DNA of 64,000 bases. It comes from Candidatus Gemmiger faecavium. Its GTDB lineage: Bacteria; Bacillota; Clostridia; Oscillospirales; Ruminococcaceae. The translations under genes and the position numbers were made by a program. This document shows, piece after piece, positions 1 through 7,660 of the stretch. The first letter of the stretch is position 1. Every line of letters starts with the position of its first letter. The stretch lies in the NCBI GenBank assembly GCA_019114415.1, contig DXFO01000040.1, positions 62,001 to 126,000 of the forward strand. The letters are read 5' to 3'. Under the pieces are notes generated by a model. That model was not told where the DNA came from. It saw only the letters and a program-made list of their open reading frames with translations, and did not search any database.

Positions 1-140
1 CGGAGGGAGGGGACCCTGTTCCTCCATCCTGCCATTAGTGTACCGCCCGGCGGGGGTCTGCCGCCATGGATGTACCTTACAAAAGGCAGGGCGTACCTAA
101 CAGTTTTGTCACATTGCCTGTCACGGACCGTCCGGGCCGG
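1..140. other. no gene supported
   Basis: This stretch lies beyond the 3' end of the minus-strand kinase gene. Minus-strand ATGs at 112 and 67 run into stops after a few codons. An ATG near 27 stays open to the window edge but has no ribosome-binding site, so I do not call it. No terminator was recognised. BceRS-like genes are often followed by an ABC transporter, which would lie outside the window if present. Confidence 0.5.
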
Positions 141-1136
141 TTACTCATACAGGGGCGGTTCCGGCGGGAAGAGCAGTTCCACCCGGGTGCCTTCCCCCGG
201 CGTGCTGGCCGCATGGATGGTGCAGCCCAGTTTTTTTGCTGCCTGGGCGCAGAGATACAGCCCCAGTCCCGAGGAGGAGGCCTCCGCCCGGCCGTTGCAG
301 CCGGTGTAGCCTTTCTCAAAGATGCGGGGCAGGTCCTCCGGACGGATGCCCACCCCGGTGTCGGACACAATCAGACGGCGGTCGTCCGCCGTCACGGTGA
401 CGCAGCCCCCCGACGGGGTGTACTTGACCGCGTTGGAAAGCAGCTGCTCCAGAATGAACCCCACCCATTTGCCGTCGGTGACGGGACGGGCGCTGGTGCC
501 TTCATAGCGGAAAGAAAGCTTTTTCAGAATGAACATCCGGGCAAAGCGCCGTGCCCCCGCCCGGATCACCGGGTCCAGGGCCGTGGGGGAGAGCACCAGG
601 TCATTGCTGTCGCTGCCCAGGCGCAGGTATCCCAGCACCATGCCCACATAGCGCTCGGTCTGGAACAGCTCCCCCTCCAGCTCCGACCGGGGCGGAAGGT
701 CCTCCCCCTGCAAAAGCAGGCGCATGGCGGCCAGGGGCGTCTTGACCTGGTGGGCCCACATGGTAAAGTAGTCCAGCATATCGTCCCGCTGATCCCGGGC
801 GGTGCGGTGGGCTTCGTCGCAGGCAGCAGTCAGCGCCCGCAGGCTCTGCTGGTAGGCACCCTCCAACCCCGCGGGACCGCCCTCGGGCGGGGCAAGGTCG
901 GGGAAAGCACCGGGGTCCTCGGCGGCAAGCTCGGCATCCCGGCAGCGCCGGGCATAGGCGGGATAGCCCGTCCCCAGCAGAAGCAGCCCCGCCGCGCCGG
1001 ACAATACCGCCGCGTACCCGAAGGGCTCAAGGGGCAGGCGGTACAGATAGGTGATCATGACCAGCAGCGCCGCCGTCACCGCCCAGAGAAAAAACACCCG
1101 GCGCTGGGTGTACAGATAAGCAAAAAAACGGCTCAT
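141..1136 (-). CDS. BceS-like intramembrane-sensing histidine kinase
   Basis: A 331-residue sensor kinase. Two membrane helices (about residues 13-31 and 41-57) are separated by only a few residues, so there is no extracytoplasmic sensor domain; this is typical of intramembrane-sensing kinases that respond to cell-wall antibiotics through a partner ABC transporter. The phosphoacceptor is H129 in WAHQVKTPLAAM, followed by an N box (LLSNAVKYTP) and G boxes (DTGVGI, SSGLGLYL). The ATG at 1136 was chosen because it overlaps the regulator stop by 4 bases (ATGA), indicating translational coupling; a longer in-frame reading would run back into the regulator gene. The BceS-type assignment is from topology and H-box style. 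The cognate transporter is not seen in the window. Confidence 0.9.
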   Translation of the reverse strand: MSRFFAYLYTQRRVFFLWAVTAALLVMITYLYRLPLEPFGYAAVLSGAAGLLLLGTGYPAYARRCRDAELAAEDPGAFPDLAPPEGGPAGLEGAYQQSLRALTAACDEAHRTARDQRDDMLDYFTMWAHQVKTPLAAMRLLLQGEDLPPRSELEGELFQTERYVGMVLGYLRLGSDSNDLVLSPTALDPVIRAGARRFARMFILKKLSFRYEGTSARPVTDGKWVGFILEQLLSNAVKYTPSGGCVTVTADDRRLIVSDTGVGIRPEDLPRIFEKGYTGCNGRAEASSSGLGLYLCAQAAKKLGCTIHAASTPGEGTRVELLFPPEPPLYE

Positions 1137-1807
1137 TGGATGCAGTACCCCTCGCCTTTTTTGGTATGGATCAGCCCCGGCAGCCCGGCGGCTTCCAGCT
1201 TTTTGCGCAGCCGCCCCACATTGACGGTCAGCGTGTTCTCGTCCACAAAACAGTCGGTGGCCCACAGCGCTGTCATCAGGGTGTCACGGGAGACGGTGCG
1301 GCCCCGCCGCGCCAGCAGCGTCTGCAAAATGCGCAGCTCGTTCTTGGTCAGCTCCACCGTTGTCTCGCCGTTTTTCACCACACCTGCGCCCAGGTCCAGC
1401 ACCGCCCCGCCGCCGCAGTCCACCAGGTCGGCGGGTTTTGCGTAGGCGTAGGCTCGCCGCAGAATGGCCTGCACCTTGGCGGCCAATACTTCCAGGTCAA
1501 AGGGCTTGGAAATGTAATCGTCCGCCCCCAGGTCCATGGCCGTGACAATGTTCAGATTGTCCGCCGCCGAGGACAAAAACAGGATGGGAACGTCGGTGAC
1601 TTCCCGCAGGCGGCGGCACCAGTGGTAGCCGTTATGGTAGGGCAGGGACAGGTCCAGCAGCACCAGCTGGGGGGCAAAGGCGGTGAACTCGGGCAGAATA
1701 TCCTGCAGTTGCTCCGCACAGGCAGTCTCGTACCCCAGCGCCGTCAGATGGCGGGTCACGCCCCGGGCAATGACAGGGTCGTCCTCCACAACAAAAATGC
1801 GATACAA
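1133..1807 (-). CDS. OmpR-family response regulator, partner of the downstream kinase
   Basis: A 224-residue regulator with a receiver domain (residues 1-115: acidic pocket E8/D9/D10, phosphoacceptor D52, S79, K101) and a winged-helix DNA-binding domain (about 130-222, ending in a typical GEGYCIQ wing). It pairs with the kinase whose start overlaps its stop. The start is TTG at 1807 (TTG TAT CGC), with an AAGGAG site 9 bases upstream; no better ATG exists at the domain boundary. Upstream, at 1865-1895, GATAC and GTATC half-sites recur near a possible minus-strand -10 and may bind the regulator, but this is weak. BceR-like regulators usually activate detoxifying ABC transporters. Confidence 0.92.
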   Translation of the reverse strand: MYRIFVVEDDPVIARGVTRHLTALGYETACAEQLQDILPEFTAFAPQLVLLDLSLPYHNGYHWCRRLREVTDVPILFLSSAADNLNIVTAMDLGADDYISKPFDLEVLAAKVQAILRRAYAYAKPADLVDCGGGAVLDLGAGVVKNGETTVELTKNELRILQTLLARRGRTVSRDTLMTALWATDCFVDENTLTVNVGRLRKKLEAAGLPGLIHTKKGEGYCIQ

Positions 1808-1969
1808 ACCGGTCGGCTCCTTTCCAGCGTGCCTGCTCCGGGAAAGCCGGATACAGATCAGGGAGTAAGATACAATCAGTATATCATCTGATACGCATGG
1901 GCTGCGTCAAATTTTGCAAAAAGTTCAAAAATGCCCCCGAAAAACAGCCCCGAAACCCCTTGACGACTT

Positions 1970-2009
1970 TGTTATAATAGAGTTAGCAGTTAAATACTGA
2001 GATTGCTAA
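1970..2009 (+). promoter_or_regulatory. extended -10 promoter and dyad before the metal-GTPase operon
   Basis: TGT-TATAAT (1970-1978) is an extended -10 element. Immediately downstream, half-sites TTAGCA (1983-1988) and TGCTAA (2004-2009) form a dyad whose arms are 21 bases apart, about two helical turns. A repressor bound there would overlap the start of transcription. A Zn- or Fe-responsive regulator fits the genes controlled, but its identity is inference. Confidence 0.5.
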
Positions 2010-2053
2010 ACGACATAAATCCTTTCATATTCAGAAATAGAGGTAGAGACACC

Positions 2054-3289
2054 ATGGCAGAAAACAAGACAAAGATCGATATATTCTCCGGCTTTCTGGG
2101 CGCCGGCAAGACGACCCTCATCAAAAAGCTGATCCAGGAAGCCTTCGACGGCGAAAAGCTGGTCCTCATCGAGAACGAATTCGGTGAGATCGGCATCGAC
2201 GGCGGCTTCATGCGGGAGGCGGGCATCCAGGTCAATGAGCTGAACTCCGGCTGCATCTGCTGCTCCCTGGTGGGCGACTTCCGGGAAGCCCTGAAAAAGG
2301 TGGTGGAGACCTACCACCCCGACCGCATCCTCATCGAGCCCTCCGGCGTCGGCAAGCTGTCCGACGTCACCCGCGCCGTGGAGGGCGTGGCCGAGACGCT
2401 GCCCGTGGAGCTCAACAGCTTCGTCACCGTGGCGGACGTCAACAAGGTCAAACTGTATATGAAGAACTTCGGCGAGTTCTACAACGATCAGGTCAGCCAT
2501 GCTTCCTGCCTGATCCTCAGCCGCACCGGCAAAGCGTCCCAGGAAAAGATCGACGCTGCTGTCAAGATGCTGCAGGAAAAGAACCCCACCGCCACCATCG
2601 TCACCACCGACTGGATGAACCTCAACGGCAAGCAGATCGTCTCGGTCATGGACGGCAAGCGTGACCTGGTGGCCGAGCTGCTGGCCGAGGCCGCTGCCTC
2701 CAACCAGGCCCATGCCGGCGAGGAGGAGCACCACCACCATCATCACCATCACGACCATGACGGCGACGAGTGCTGCTGCCACCACGATCATGACCATGAC
2801 GAGCATGACCACGACCATTGCCACCACGACCATGACGACCATGATCATGAGTGCTGCCATCACGATCATGAGGAGCATGACCATTGCCACCATGACCACG
2901 AGGACCATGACCACGAATGCTGCCATCATGACCATGAGGAGCATGAGCACCATCATGAGCATCATTATGATGAGCACGGCGTCTGCAGCTGCGGCCACCA
3001 TCATCACGACCACGACGCCGATGAAGTGTTCACCAGCTGGGGCCGTGAGACGGCCCGCCGCTTTGCCAAAGAGGACCTGGAGAAGGCCCTCACTGCGCTG
3101 GACAGCGGCGAGTACGGCCAGATCCTGCGCGCCAAAGGCATTGTGGACGGCGGCAGCACCTGGTACGAGTTCGACATGGTCCCCGGCGAGTACGAGATCC
3201 GCGAGGCGACCCCGGATGTCACCGGCAAGCTGTGCGTCATCGGCTCTGATCTGAAAGAACACGCCGTGGCCGAGCTGTTCGGCGTCTGA
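2054..3289 (+). CDS. G3E-family (COG0523/CobW-like) GTPase with long His-rich metal-binding segment
   Basis: A 411-residue metallochaperone-type GTPase. The Walker A motif is GFLGAGKT (13-20); the family hallmark metal-binding CxCC lies at residues 67-70 (GCICC); the base-recognition region is the degenerate LSRTGKA typical of COG0523. Residues about 226-323 form a dense His/Asp/Cys/Glu tract, and the C-terminal CobW_C domain follows (about 325-411). COG0523 proteins insert or store Zn(II) or related metals, often under metal starvation. The ATG at 2054 gives the canonical N-terminus; an upstream in-frame ATG at 2003 only adds residues from the promoter dyad. The ribosome site is weak (AGAGGTAGAGA). 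It sits 34 bases ahead of a second GTPase and is probably co-transcribed. Which metal it handles cannot be read from sequence. Confidence 0.9.
   Translation: MAENKTKIDIFSGFLGAGKTTLIKKLIQEAFDGEKLVLIENEFGEIGIDGGFMREAGIQVNELNSGCICCSLVGDFREALKKVVETYHPDRILIEPSGVGKLSDVTRAVEGVAETLPVELNSFVTVADVNKVKLYMKNFGEFYNDQVSHASCLILSRTGKASQEKIDAAVKMLQEKNPTATIVTTDWMNLNGKQIVSVMDGKRDLVAELLAEAAASNQAHAGEEEHHHHHHHHDHDGDECCCHHDHDHDEHDHDHCHHDHDDHDHECCHHDHEEHDHCHHDHEDHDHECCHHDHEEHEHHHEHHYDEHGVCSCGHHHHDHDADEVFTSWGRETARRFAKEDLEKALTALDSGEYGQILRAKGIVDGGSTWYEFDMVPGEYEIREATPDVTGKLCVIGSDLKEHAVAELFGV
2729..3025 (+). repeat. degenerate His/Asp-codon repeat inside the G3E GTPase gene
   Basis: An in-frame tract built from CAC/CAT, GAC/GAT and GAG codons with interspersed TGC pairs. 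Blocks such as 'HDHDEHDHDHCHHDHD' and 'HECCHHDHEEHDH' recur with small changes, consistent with expansion by slippage or unequal exchange. The reading frame stays intact throughout. Confidence 0.8.
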
Positions 3290-3323
3290 TCCGGCACAAC
3301 ACAAACTGTTACAGGAGGCTGCT

Positions 3324-4304
3324 ATGGCGGCAAAACAAATCCCGGTATACCTGTTTGTAGGTATGCTGGAAAGCGGCAAGACCCGCTTTATCCAGGAAAC
3401 CATGGAAGACCCCCAGTTTGACTCGGGGGATAAGACGCTGCTCCTTGTCTGCGAGGAAGGCGAGGAGGAGTACGATTCCGACAAGTTCGGCTTTGGCGGC
3501 GTGACCGTTGCCACGCTGGAGGACAAGAGCGAACTCAACCGCAAAAATCTGGAAGAACTGGCGGCCAAAAGCGGCTGCGGCCGTGTGGTCATCGAATATA
3601 ACGGCATGTGGCTGATCCAGGATCTGGTGGATGCCATGCCGGATAACTGGCTGATCTACCAGTGCCTTGCCACGGCGGACGGCACCACCATCAAGACCTA
3701 CGCCGGCGACAACGCCATGCGCAGCCTGCTGCTGGATAAGCTGCGGGTCAGCGAGCTGTTGGTGGTCAACCGTGCCGAGCAGGTCAATGACGACGAGAGC
3801 CGCCAGCTCATCCACAAGCTGGTGCGCCAGGCCAGCCGCCGCTGCGATATTGCCTATGAGTTCGCTAACGGTTCGGTGGCTTATGACGATATTCCCGACC
3901 CGCTGCCCTTTGACGTCAACGCCCCGGTCATTGAGATCCCGGAGGAGTTCTTCGGCGTCTGGTATATGGACTGCATGGACGATATGGAGAAATACGACGG
4001 CAAGACGGTCAAATTCCTGGCCCAGGTCTGCCAGACCTCCCGCGCAGGCAAGGACAGTTTTGTCCCCGGCCGTTTTGCCATGACCTGCTGCGTGCAGGAT
4101 ATCCAGTTCGTGGGCTTCCCCTGCCGGTACGACGCCTATAAGGCGCTGAAACAGCGGGATTGGATCACCATCACCGCCAAGGTGAACGTCAAGTTCCACC
4201 CCATCTACAAGGGCCAGACCCCCGACGCCACCGGCCCCGTGCTGACGGCGCTCTCGGTGGAGCCGGCCACCGCCCCCGCACAGGACGTGGTCATGTTCAG
4301 CTGA
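3324..4304 (+). CDS. P-loop GTPase-like protein with C-terminal TIGR03943/DUF1980-like domain
   Basis: A 326-residue protein. The N-terminal half is CobW-like with a variant Walker A (GMLESGKT, residues 13-20) and a base-recognition-like NRAE, but it lacks the CxCC metal motif of its neighbour. The C-terminal third (about 220-320) contains RFAMTCCVQDI and a beta-rich stretch resembling the C-terminal domain of the YcgQ/TIGR03943 permease-partner family, normally on a membrane protein. No membrane helix is visible here. It follows the His-rich GTPase by 34 bases with a strong site (AGGAGG) and shares its terminator, so a joint role in metal handling is likely. Function is inferred from context and domain likeness. 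Confidence 0.75.
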   Translation: MAAKQIPVYLFVGMLESGKTRFIQETMEDPQFDSGDKTLLLVCEEGEEEYDSDKFGFGGVTVATLEDKSELNRKNLEELAAKSGCGRVVIEYNGMWLIQDLVDAMPDNWLIYQCLATADGTTIKTYAGDNAMRSLLLDKLRVSELLVVNRAEQVNDDESRQLIHKLVRQASRRCDIAYEFANGSVAYDDIPDPLPFDVNAPVIEIPEEFFGVWYMDCMDDMEKYDGKTVKFLAQVCQTSRAGKDSFVPGRFAMTCCVQDIQFVGFPCRYDAYKALKQRDWITITAKVNVKFHPIYKGQTPDATGPVLTALSVEPATAPAQDVVMFS

Positions 4305-4340
4305 ACACGATAAACATCACGTTTTATCACGAAAAATCAA

Positions 4341-4383
4341 GGCCGCCTGCTGCCCTCTCAAAAGGGGCGGCAGGCGGCTCTTT
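4341..4383 (+). terminator. terminator of the metal-GTPase operon
   Basis: A GC-rich inverted repeat (GCCGCCTGCTGCC paired with GGCGGCAGGCGGC, with G-T pairs) and a short T run. It separates the GTPase pair from the glycosyltransferase promoter that follows at once. Confidence 0.75.
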
Positions 4384-4385
4384 GG

Positions 4386-4414
4386 TTGCGAAAATTTAGT
4401 GCTTGTGGTATAAT
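4386..4414 (+). promoter_or_regulatory. promoter of the two-gene glycosyltransferase unit
   Basis: TTGCGA (4386-4391), a 17-base spacer and TATAAT (4409-4414) preceded by TGG, an extended -10. It directly follows the preceding terminator. A leader of about 105 bases with an A/T-rich start precedes the first gene. Confidence 0.75.
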
Positions 4415-4526
4415 AAAAAAGAATTTTTTTGATAAAAATAACGCATGTACGTCAATAGATGCACTGAAACAGTTGGCGCCCCCGGACCCGGGAATTTTGA
4501 GGTGCAGACAATGGGAGGAAGGCAAA

Positions 4527-5426
4527 ATGCCCAAAATCGGGATCGTGATCTCAAACTATAACGGCTGGCAGGATACCCTTAAGTGCCTGGACAGCCTCAA
4601 AGAGCAGACGTTCCAGGATTTTGAGGTCGTTTTGCTGGACGATGCTTCCACCAACGATTCGGTGCAGCAGCTTGCACCCCATCTGGCAGAGAATGTGGTC
4701 TTTTTGCCGCAGAAAACCAACTGCGGTTTTGCAGCGGCGAATAATATCGGGATCCGCCGCGCGCTGGAGGACGGCGCCCAGTGGGTGCTGCTGCTCAATA
4801 ACGATACTGTTTGCGCACCGGATATGCTGGAGCGCCTGATGCAGGACACGCCGGAAGGGGCGGTGTCCTGCCCCAAAATGCTGTTTTTGGCCCAGCCGGA
4901 TGAGATCTGGTTTGCGGGCGGCACGCTGGAACGCAGCACCGGAAAGGTGGAGCACCTGGGCGGCCATTGTAAGGACGGCCCGGAATTTTCCCAGAAAAAG
5001 CAGGTGAATTTCATCACTTTCTGCTGCGTGCTGCTGCCGCGGCAGGTCATTGAACAGGTGGGCCTGCTGGACGAGGAACTCTTCATGTACTGCGAGGACG
5101 TGGATTACTGCATGCGTCTGGGAGATGCGGGAGTTCCCATGTGGTATCTGCCCGATGCCAAACTGTGGCATAAGGCGGGCGGCACGGCAGGCGGCATGCT
5201 GTCGGTGTACTATATCACCCGCAATACGCTGTATCTGAAATGCCGCGGCCGGTCGGAAAGTTACCGCCGCTTGCAGGCTGCGAAAGCAGTGGTGCGCGGT
5301 GCGGTGAGTAGCTTTGCCGCTGCATTGCTTGGACATAAAAAGGGGCGCAGCTATGGCTATTATTGCGGTGCCAAAGACTTTGCCAAGAAAAGGACCGGCC
5401 GCATAGACAGCCGGTACCTGGCCTGA
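4527..5426 (+). CDS. GT2-family glycosyltransferase (rhamnosyltransferase type)
   Basis: A 299-residue inverting GT-A glycosyltransferase. The N-terminus GIVISNYNGWQDTLKCL is typical of the WbbL/RfbF rhamnosyltransferase-like group. The metal/sugar-nucleotide region is LLLNNDTV (about residues 92-99), and the acceptor-side motif MYCEDVDYCMRL contains the ED(V)D catalytic-base signature near residue 190. The ATG at 4527 has a GGGAGGAAGG site and starts exactly at the family N-terminus; a longer in-frame ATG at 4386 lies inside the promoter. It is followed 17 bases later by another GT2. The sugar and acceptor are not predictable, but adjacency to two exporter pairs points to a surface polysaccharide. 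Confidence 0.88.
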   Translation: MPKIGIVISNYNGWQDTLKCLDSLKEQTFQDFEVVLLDDASTNDSVQQLAPHLAENVVFLPQKTNCGFAAANNIGIRRALEDGAQWVLLLNNDTVCAPDMLERLMQDTPEGAVSCPKMLFLAQPDEIWFAGGTLERSTGKVEHLGGHCKDGPEFSQKKQVNFITFCCVLLPRQVIEQVGLLDEELFMYCEDVDYCMRLGDAGVPMWYLPDAKLWHKAGGTAGGMLSVYYITRNTLYLKCRGRSESYRRLQAAKAVVRGAVSSFAAALLGHKKGRSYGYYCGAKDFAKKRTGRIDSRYLA

Positions 5427-5443
5427 TGTGAGGAAACAGCAAG

Positions 5444-6418
5444 ATGAATGATCTGATTTCGGTGGTTGTACCGGTATATAACGCGGCAAACTATCTGGAT
5501 GCCTGCCTGGAAAGCCTGCGCGCCCAGGACTACCCAAATTGGGAGGCCATTCTTGTGGACGACGGCAGCACCGATGACAGCCCCCGGCTGTGTGATGCCT
5601 GGGCGGCGAAGGAACCGCGCATCCGGGTGCTGCACCGTGAAAACGGCGGAGTGTCGGCAGCCCGCAACGCGGGAATCGCAGAGGCAAAGGGAGAACTGCT
5701 GGCATTTCTGGATTCGGACGACCGAGTCGAACCGACGTTCTTGTCCACACTGCGCCACATTATGGGAGATACGGACCTTGCCATTTGCAGCGTGGAGGAC
5801 GGCGGGCAATCCGCAACACCGGCAGCCGAAAGCGGCCTGACGCTGGATACGCTGCGCCGGACCCCGTCCCGGTATGCGGATCTGACGTATATCAATTATT
5901 CCATCAATAAATTGTATCGGGTTTCCATCATCCGGCAGTATCGCCTGGGATTCCCGGTAGGCGTCCGCCGCAGCGAGGACGTCAATTTCGTGCAGGATTA
6001 CCTGATGCATTGCAAGACCATGGCAGTCACGTCCGACCAGCTGTATCACTATGATCAGCATGACGGCTCCGCCATGCACCGGTTTTATACCGGTGTCTGT
6101 GACGACGAGATCCCGCTGATGAAACGGCAGTATGACCTGTTCCACCCGGACGGTCCCGACAGCCTGACGCCAGAGGAAGAGACCGCCTTCCAGAAATGGC
6201 AGTTCGGCAAGGTTCTGGGCATTCTGCGGTATATCAACGCATATGCTCCGGATATGGCCGCAAAGCGCAGCTACGCCCGACAGCTTTTGCAGGAGCCCCA
6301 CGCCCGGCAAAGTATCCTGCAGCCCCCGCCCGGCACCGGCCGCAAAGCGAAGCTGGCGGCCTTCTTTGTGAAAACGAATGCTTATGGGCCGCTGATGAAG
6401 CTGATGGAAAGTATGTAA
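5444..6418 (+). CDS. GT2-family glycosyltransferase
   Basis: A 324-residue GT-A enzyme. Signatures are VVVPVYNAANYLDACLESL at the N-terminus, VDDGSTDDS (about residues 37-45), NGGVSAARNAGI, and the DXD-type FLDSDDR (about 91). A middle basic region and a C-terminal helical tail of about 100 residues follow. The ATG has GAGGAAA 10 bases upstream. It is the second gene of the plus-strand unit and ends 7 bases before a bidirectional terminator. It resembles the GT2 at 13109-14092, which shares the same N-terminal style. Confidence 0.88.
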   Translation: MNDLISVVVPVYNAANYLDACLESLRAQDYPNWEAILVDDGSTDDSPRLCDAWAAKEPRIRVLHRENGGVSAARNAGIAEAKGELLAFLDSDDRVEPTFLSTLRHIMGDTDLAICSVEDGGQSATPAAESGLTLDTLRRTPSRYADLTYINYSINKLYRVSIIRQYRLGFPVGVRRSEDVNFVQDYLMHCKTMAVTSDQLYHYDQHDGSAMHRFYTGVCDDEIPLMKRQYDLFHPDGPDSLTPEEETAFQKWQFGKVLGILRYINAYAPDMAAKRSYARQLLQEPHARQSILQPPPGTGRKAKLAAFFVKTNAYGPLMKLMESM

Positions 6419-6424
6419 ATTTAT

Positions 6425-6468
6425 AAAAAATGCCCCTGCTGCTCTTTCGAAACAGCAGGGGCATTTTT
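6425..6468. terminator. bidirectional terminator between converging glycan operons
   Basis: A-run, then TGCCCCTGCTG paired with CAGCAGGGGCA around an 11-base loop, then a T-run. It works for the plus-strand GT2 pair and for the long minus-strand operon that ends at 6479. Confidence 0.92.
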
Positions 6469-6478
6469 GTGCATGATG

Positions 6479-7645
6479 TTACTTTCCGAGAATATGTTTG
6501 ATCTTGCCTTTGACCCTGCGAGCAAGCGCCCGAGCAAGGGAAGGTTCCGGAGGAAGATCAATCAGCTCGTCACAGGAGTGGCCGGTGTATTTTTTTAGGG
6601 TGTATTCAAATCCTTCAGCAAAATAGTCCGCCCAGAAATCATCATAGGTCTCCGGCTTGCTATACGGGTGTTGCATGGTCGGCTGTATGCATTCTCCGTT
6701 TTCCAAAGATATGGGATATAAAATAGCTTTTTGGAAAATTTGTTGGAAAGCTGCCCGTCCCTTTTCGGTGTTGAGGAGAACAAGCGATATCCCTTCTCCT
6801 GGATTGAGCGATGGATTGGTTTTTTCAATGCCCCAGGCATCGCCCACGGTCAAATCACCGGGACGGTCAAGATTGGTAAAGCGGCAGTCATAGCAGCTGG
6901 CAGCCAGACTATTATGTGTATAGAATAAATCTGTCCAGCATCTTGAAGTTTTCCTCTTCTTTCCAAAATAGAAAATCTCTGTATCCCTAACGGTTCGGTC
7001 ACGAAAGATAAAGCGGGTGACCGGTTGGCCTACCTGTGCGGATACCGCATGGAGATATTCCCGGTAGTGGCGGGGGCTGGGCGTCCCGTGGCAGATCAAA
7101 TCCACGGTCATAAGGTTTTCTGTATTGGCACCGGCTTGCTTCAGATAGCGAAGCAAGCCGTCTACGTGGCAAGGTGTACCGCTGAACAGGACGGATCTTC
7201 CGTTGGACAGGTCGGCTCGGACTTGCAGATAAGTGTTGCCGATATCAGCCTGTACATATTTGGAACGCTGGAGCCGGTAAAGTTCGCTCTTTCGTTCGAT
7301 GCGCAGATATTTTACGTTGAGATTGCCATCGAACCCGACACCGTACACAATGCTTTTTTGCCGTAACGCCTGCTCAGCCAGCAGGGCAAACGCCCCGCCG
7401 GACTGGCTTTTTTTCCGCGCATAAGAGTCTTTGCGGCGCAAAGCAAAAGCGATGGGAAGATTCCGTGCAATGTCAGGAGTTCGCGTTGTGGGACAAACCT
7501 TCTGACATAAACCGCAGTCAATGCAGAGCGAAGCATCCAACCGGGGAACGTAGAATCCCTGCCGGTTCTGCTCCATAGTCAGTGCGGAGCGAGGGCAGAC
7601 GGAAACACAGGCAGAACAGCCGCAGCATATGGAAGTCAGTTTCAT
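6479..7645 (-). CDS. FrhB/FdhB-type Fe-S protein of a polysaccharide cluster
   Basis: A 388-residue protein. The N-terminus carries two 4Fe-4S ferredoxin motifs (CCGCSACVSVCP at 8-19; CIDCGLCQKVCP about 41-52). The body matches the coenzyme F420 hydrogenase/dehydrogenase beta-subunit family: SQSGGAF, FSGTPCHVDGL, DLICHGTPSP, and late cysteines in the SCYDC...DLTVGDAWG region. In non-methanogens this family often sits beside pyruvyl transferases in exopolysaccharide clusters, as here (15 bases after one). The flavin/Fe-S redox role and the substrate are unknown. Last gene of the nine-gene operon. Confidence 0.85.
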   Translation of the reverse strand: MKLTSICCGCSACVSVCPRSALTMEQNRQGFYVPRLDASLCIDCGLCQKVCPTTRTPDIARNLPIAFALRRKDSYARKKSQSGGAFALLAEQALRQKSIVYGVGFDGNLNVKYLRIERKSELYRLQRSKYVQADIGNTYLQVRADLSNGRSVLFSGTPCHVDGLLRYLKQAGANTENLMTVDLICHGTPSPRHYREYLHAVSAQVGQPVTRFIFRDRTVRDTEIFYFGKKRKTSRCWTDLFYTHNSLAASCYDCRFTNLDRPGDLTVGDAWGIEKTNPSLNPGEGISLVLLNTEKGRAAFQQIFQKAILYPISLENGECIQPTMQHPYSKPETYDDFWADYFAEGFEYTLKKYTGHSCDELIDLPPEPSLARALARRVKGKIKHILGK

Positions 7646-7660
7646 GGAGATATCACCTCT

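Noticed and set aside
1960..1978. TTGACG and TATAAT as a -35/-10 pair
   Set aside because: Only 7 bases separate them, far below the 16-18 needed; the extended -10 explains the promoter better.
2729..3025. possible CRISPR-like or satellite repeat
   Set aside because: The repeats are irregular, in-frame codon repeats without spacers of fixed length; they encode the metal-binding tract.
2006..3637. 543-codon open frame on the minus strand over the His-rich tract
   Set aside because: The His/Asp codon repeat read backwards gives a Val/Met-rich low-complexity product; the plus frame has the G3E motifs.
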